Below, one piece after another: positions 8,340 through 11,171 of a stretch of 11,171 bases of DNA. The translations under genes were made by a program, and so were the position numbers. Source of the stretch: Bacteroidota bacterium (GTDB lineage: Bacteria; Bacteroidota; Bacteroidia; NS11-12g; UBA955); the NCBI GenBank assembly GCA_018969565.1, contig JAGWYC010000042.1, positions 1 to 11,171 on the forward strand. Reading direction: 5' to 3'. Each line of letters starts with the position of its first letter. Position 1 is the first letter of the stretch. Under the pieces are notes generated by a model, which did not search any database, was not told the origin of the DNA, and worked only from the letters and a program-made list of their open reading frames with translations.

Positions 8340-9614
8340 ATGCCTCTGATGAAACGTATCCTGAACCACATATTGATTGGCCTATTGGCATTCTGTATTT
8401 ACACCTGTATGTATGCCATTCGCAAACCTTATACAGCTTTTACATACAGTGGATTTGTTTTTTTAGGATTGCCATTGAAGGCCTGGTTTGTAATTGCACA
8501 AATTCTTGGATATGCGTTGAGCAAATGGATAGGTATAGGTTTCATAGGATCCTTAAAAAAAACGAACCGGTTACAAGTTCTCCTGATTTTACTAACCGTT
8601 GCAGCTTTTCCACTCCTGTTGCTACCTTATACAGGGATAGAAGTTCAACTGTTATGTATGTTCATTAGCGGATTTCCACTTGGATTGGTGTATGGTGTCG
8701 TATTCAGTTGGATTGAAGGGCGAAGATTTACCGAGTTCCTTGGGGCGATCTTGGCCTGCACGTTCGTTTTTTCATCAGGATTTGTAAAAAGTGCCGCATT
8801 GTTTTTATCGGCCACTATGGGTTGGAGTGAATTTCAAACACCAGGTTACATGGCATTAATCGCATTAGCTACCGCGTTCCCAATGGCAATTCTGATTAAC
8901 CGCACCTCAGATCCCGATGAATTAGATATTCAACACAGGAAATTGCGTTTACATGCCGATCAAGCCACACGTAAATCCATTTTCAAAGATTTAGGATTTC
9001 CTTTGGTTCTATGGATTATTGCCTATTTCATGCTTACGCTTATTCGGGACTTGCGCGATAATTTCTCGGCAGAAATACTCAAAGAACAAGGCATCAATGA
9101 TCCTGGGATTTTTCTTTCACTCGAGGCGCCGGCTTCATTGATTTTGGTATTTCTTGTTTCGCTCACAGGAATTATTAACAGACATGACAATGCAATTCGT
9201 GTTATAAACTATCTTTCCATGACCGGATTATTACTGCTCTTAGTCTCAACTCTTAGTTTTTTAAATGGTGGAATGTATGCAACAACATGGTTATTCATGG
9301 TTGGGTTGGGTTGTTATGTAGGGTATATTCTACTTAATATCAGTTTATTTGATCGGGTAATTTCAATCAGTGGATACAATGCCAATGCCGGTTTTCTATT
9401 GTACATCGCAGATGCATGGGGCTACTTAGGCAGCGTTGGCATAACGGTATCCAGATACTTGTTGCCCGGACCAGATTCCTGGACACAATGGTTGGGTTAT
9501 ATCACTATGGCTTCAAGCATTGTAGGTCTAATGGCTTTCATTATGGCATCATTTTTTTCATCTGAAGATTTAAGAGAGAAACAGGAACAACTTCCATTAT
9601 CAGCAACGCAATGA
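8340..9614 (+). CDS. DUF5690 multi-spanning membrane protein, probable OPA/MFS-type phosphonate transporter
   Basis: A 424-residue inner-membrane protein with about 12 hydrophobic spans (for example about 9-26, 42-67, 79-97, 103-125, 133-157, 168-187, 217-236, 258-280, 289-309, 314-336, 350-370 and 386-406). I recognise it as the Bacteroidetes DUF5690 family. By eye it aligns with E. coli GlpT. MYAIRKPY in TM1 matches YYLVRKNF, putting Arg28-Lys29 at GlpT Arg45-Lys46. GYALSKWIG in TM2 matches AYGFSKFIMG, with Lys62 at Lys80. LIRDLRDNFSAEILKE in TM7 matches LLRYGVLDWSPTYLKE, with Arg236 at Arg269. GYLGS near 361-365 resembles GlpT GYLGG. In GlpT these two arginines hold the substrate phosphate. 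I infer uptake of a phosphonate. The ATG lies 3 bases after the hydrolase stop, and its stop overlaps the next ATG (ATGA). An ATG at 8349 is an alternative start. Confidence 0.85.
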   Translation: MPLMKRILNHILIGLLAFCIYTCMYAIRKPYTAFTYSGFVFLGLPLKAWFVIAQILGYALSKWIGIGFIGSLKKTNRLQVLLILLTVAAFPLLLLPYTGIEVQLLCMFISGFPLGLVYGVVFSWIEGRRFTEFLGAILACTFVFSSGFVKSAALFLSATMGWSEFQTPGYMALIALATAFPMAILINRTSDPDELDIQHRKLRLHADQATRKSIFKDLGFPLVLWIIAYFMLTLIRDLRDNFSAEILKEQGINDPGIFLSLEAPASLILVFLVSLTGIINRHDNAIRVINYLSMTGLLLLLVSTLSFLNGGMYATTWLFMVGLGCYVGYILLNISLFDRVISISGYNANAGFLLYIADAWGYLGSVGITVSRYLLPGPDSWTQWLGYITMASSIVGLMAFIMASFFSSEDLREKQEQLPLSATQ

Positions 9615-10717
9615 AAGCAATTGTTATAGGCTCCGGAATCATGGGATTAGCTACGGCCCGGGTTTTGGGGTTAAGGGGATTTGAAACCTTGGTATTAGAA
9701 CGAAACCCTAAGGCCCAAGGATCCAGTATCCGCAATTTCGGAATGGTATGGCCCATAGGTCAACCGGAGGGGCAAGCATTGGAATGGGCGCTGAAATCTC
9801 GCAGTATCTGGCTCGAACTTGCGTCACAAGGCGCTATTTGGCATCAAAAATCCGGTTCAATAATGGCGCTTAGGAATGCGTACGAATTAGCTCTTGCTCA
9901 TAACTTCTTGGATGTAGAGCGTGGGAGAACCCTGAGTATGCTCCATGCCGAAGAAGCGGTTGCTCGTGCGCCTTATTTGAAAAGACAAGGCTTGTTAGGT
10001 GCTTTGTATAGTGATTCAGAAATTATTGTCGAGGCCAGGCAGGCCATCAGAGTAATTCCAGATCTTTTATCTGCTACTTCAAATATCAGATTTCGATTTA
10101 ATACTGCTGTAAAAGAAACAGCTACGGGTTATGTAATTACTGCACGCGGCGAAAAAATAGATGCGGATATTATTGTGATTTGCAATGGGTACGATTTTGC
10201 CACTTTGTATCCAGCCTTTTTTGACACCGCACCGATGACCCTGTCGGTACTACAAATGTTGCGCTCTGAAGCATTGTCTCTGGAAACTCCACCGATCTGT
10301 GCAGGATTAACATTCTTGCATTATCCATCTTATCAGAAACTGGAAAATCTCGAAGAATATAAAGTATTCTGTGGGCAGCGCTATCCCAAGTTAATCGAAT
10401 ACGGAATTCATTTATTGGTTTCACAGAATGAACAACGCTGCCTCACAATTGGTGATTCACATGTTTATGGCAGAGATATTGACCCTTTTAGGGAAGAAGA
10501 AATTGACAGCGCGATTTTAGATTATTTCCATGAAGTATTTGATATTCCTGAATTGAAAATAAAACAACGCTGGAATGGTACTTATGCAAAACTCACCAAT
10601 GGCTTCAATCATTTGCTTCAGGAAGTTGACAAGGGAGTTTGGGTTTTTAACGGTCCGGGGGGGGCAGGCATGACGTTATCTTTTGGAATGGCCGATGACT
10701 TGATAGCTAAGCTTTAA
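9611..10717 (+). CDS. FAD-dependent oxidoreductase of phosphonate clusters (DAO family, TIGR03364 type)
   Basis: A flavoprotein of the D-amino-acid/glycine oxidase fold (PF01266), probably oxidising the amine of an aminophosphonate to an aldehyde for the hydrolase encoded two genes upstream. The FAD-binding Rossmann motif GSGIMG is at residues 7-12, and an acidic residue ends strand 2 (LVLER, Glu30). The SSIRNFGMVWPIGQPEG stretch (38-54) is the signature I associate with TIGR03364. Near the C-terminus, WNGTYAKL and FNGPGGAGMTLSFGMADDL form the second FAD/active-site region. At 368 residues the length is normal. Relatives were first tied to phosphonatase-like genes by synteny; I recall later work showing members acting on N-methyl-2-aminoethylphosphonate. 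The substrate here is unproven. The ATGA overlap suggests translational coupling. An imperfect hairpin covers its stop codon. No aminotransferase (PhnW) gene is present in the window. Confidence 0.92.
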   Translation: MKAIVIGSGIMGLATARVLGLRGFETLVLERNPKAQGSSIRNFGMVWPIGQPEGQALEWALKSRSIWLELASQGAIWHQKSGSIMALRNAYELALAHNFLDVERGRTLSMLHAEEAVARAPYLKRQGLLGALYSDSEIIVEARQAIRVIPDLLSATSNIRFRFNTAVKETATGYVITARGEKIDADIIVICNGYDFATLYPAFFDTAPMTLSVLQMLRSEALSLETPPICAGLTFLHYPSYQKLENLEEYKVFCGQRYPKLIEYGIHLLVSQNEQRCLTIGDSHVYGRDIDPFREEEIDSAILDYFHEVFDIPELKIKQRWNGTYAKLTNGFNHLLQEVDKGVWVFNGPGGAGMTLSFGMADDLIAKL

Positions 10718-10755
10718 TATAGTCATTGTAATAATATATGACTGTTTCAAAGCTT
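10709..10755 (+). terminator. Long imperfect hairpin at the end of the phosphonate operon
   Basis: Bases 10709-10726 can pair with 10738-10755 across an 11-base loop, giving 16 of 18 pairs (one of them G-T). The ends are AAGCTTT/AAAGCTT and the inner part AGTCAT/ATGACT. The stem includes the stop codon at 10715-10717. No T-run follows, so it is not a textbook terminator; it may be a 3' end-stabilising or bidirectional structure. Confidence 0.4.
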
Positions 10756-11171
10756 GCACAATTGGCTTAATGGCTGTAAATTAGGTCGAAACGGTTGACA
10801 TGAATCTTATCAAGTTTCTTCAGAAGTACGACACCGAGCTGAAATGCCAGGAGCTTTTCAAACAGATTCGGGATAAAGAGGGTGTGGTTTGCAAACGCTG
10901 TAGCGGAACTGACCATTATTGGCTGGGTACCAGAGACAGGTATCGTTGTAAAGCGTGCAAATGGGAAACCACGCTGCGCAGTGGTACTGCGCTGGAATAC
11001 AGCAAATTGCCTTACCACTACTGGATTTATGCCATGGCTTTTTTGGCCAGCAGTAAAAAACCGATATCCGCCCTTGAAATGCAACGAACGCTGGGACACA
11101 AGTTTTACCTCCCCATCTGGACGATGATGCATAAACTCCGGATAACCATGGGACACAGAGATGCAACCTAT
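10756..11171 (+). mobile_element. Left part of an IS1595-family insertion sequence (runs off the window)
   Basis: Inferred from the partial transposase. The left end is uncertain: it should lie between the operon hairpin and the transposase start at 10800, perhaps near GGCTGTAAATTAGG at 10772. No terminal inverted repeat or target duplication can be confirmed without the right end. Confidence 0.5.
10800..11171 (+). CDS. IS1595-family transposase, N-terminal part (3' end outside the window)
   Basis: The reading frame from ATG 10800 stays open for 124 codons to the last base, so the gene is cut by the window edge. The N-terminus MNLIKFLQKYDTELKCQELF leads into a zinc ribbon with C31-x2-C34 and C50-x2-C53, the Zn_Tnp_IS1595 (PF12760) arrangement. 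It continues with LRSGTALEYSKLPYHYWIYA, SALEMQRTLGHK and IWTMMHKLR, all typical of Bacteroidetes IS1595 transposases. The catalytic ISXO2/IS1595 domain should start just beyond the edge, so I cannot say whether the element is intact. No frameshift or stop is seen in the visible part. Confidence 0.9.
   Translation, partial: MNLIKFLQKYDTELKCQELFKQIRDKEGVVCKRCSGTDHYWLGTRDRYRCKACKWETTLRSGTALEYSKLPYHYWIYAMAFLASSKKPISALEMQRTLGHKFYLPIWTMMHKLRITMGHRDATY

Noticed and set aside
8222..8668. A 148-codon plus-strand frame overlapping the hydrolase/DUF5690 junction
   Set aside because: It lies in another frame over two well-supported genes, and its translation looks random.

Overview
The window looks like a piece of a Bacteroidota (Bacteroidetes) chromosome. 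The evidence is three perfect matches to the Bacteroidetes -7 promoter box TAnnTTTG in front of genes, few Shine-Dalgarno sequences, a 484-residue RpoN beginning MKQHLSQKMLQRLSPQQ, secreted parvulin-type isomerases beside a MoxR ATPase, a DUF5690 membrane protein and a Bacteroidetes-style IS1595 transposase. The order within the phylum cannot be fixed from this sequence.

Left part (10-5913, minus strand). Four genes read leftward: asnS (asparaginyl-tRNA synthetase), a 669-residue secreted isomerase with two parvulin domains, a SurA-like periplasmic isomerase/chaperone, and a MoxR AAA+ ATPase. Gaps are 40 bp, 24 bp and a TAATG stop/start overlap, so the last three are probably co-transcribed and asnS may read into them. 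The two isomerases probably help fold outer-membrane or exported proteins. The MoxR partner genes (often DUF58 and VWA proteins) would lie left of the window.

Middle (5914-7444). rpoN (sigma-54) is divergent from asnS across a 76 bp gap. A -7 box for each direction can be seen, and the rpoN-directed one overlaps the asnS start codon.

Right part (7445-10717, plus strand). A compact three-gene operon is visibly poorer in GC than the core genes on its left. Its genes are a phosphonatase-like HAD hydrolase (the TIGR03351 kind), a DUF5690 membrane protein and an FAD-dependent oxidoreductase (the TIGR03364 kind). Spacing is 3 bp and then a 4 bp ATGA overlap. The hydrolase and oxidoreductase are a known syntenic pair in phosphonate breakdown. 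The new point is the membrane protein between them. By eye it aligns with GlpT-type organophosphate transporters at the TM1 Arg-Lys, the TM2 Lys and the TM7 Arg. I infer a self-contained uptake-and-breakdown cassette for an aminophosphonate: transporter, then oxidative removal of the amine, then C-P bond cleavage.

Right edge (about 10756-11171). The first 124 codons of an IS1595-family transposase run off the window. Together with the composition shift, this suggests the cassette was acquired horizontally. A long imperfect hairpin separates the cassette from the transposase. No rRNA, tRNA or CRISPR array was seen, and no gene-free stretch exceeds 300 bases; the longest is 220 bp, at 7445-7664.
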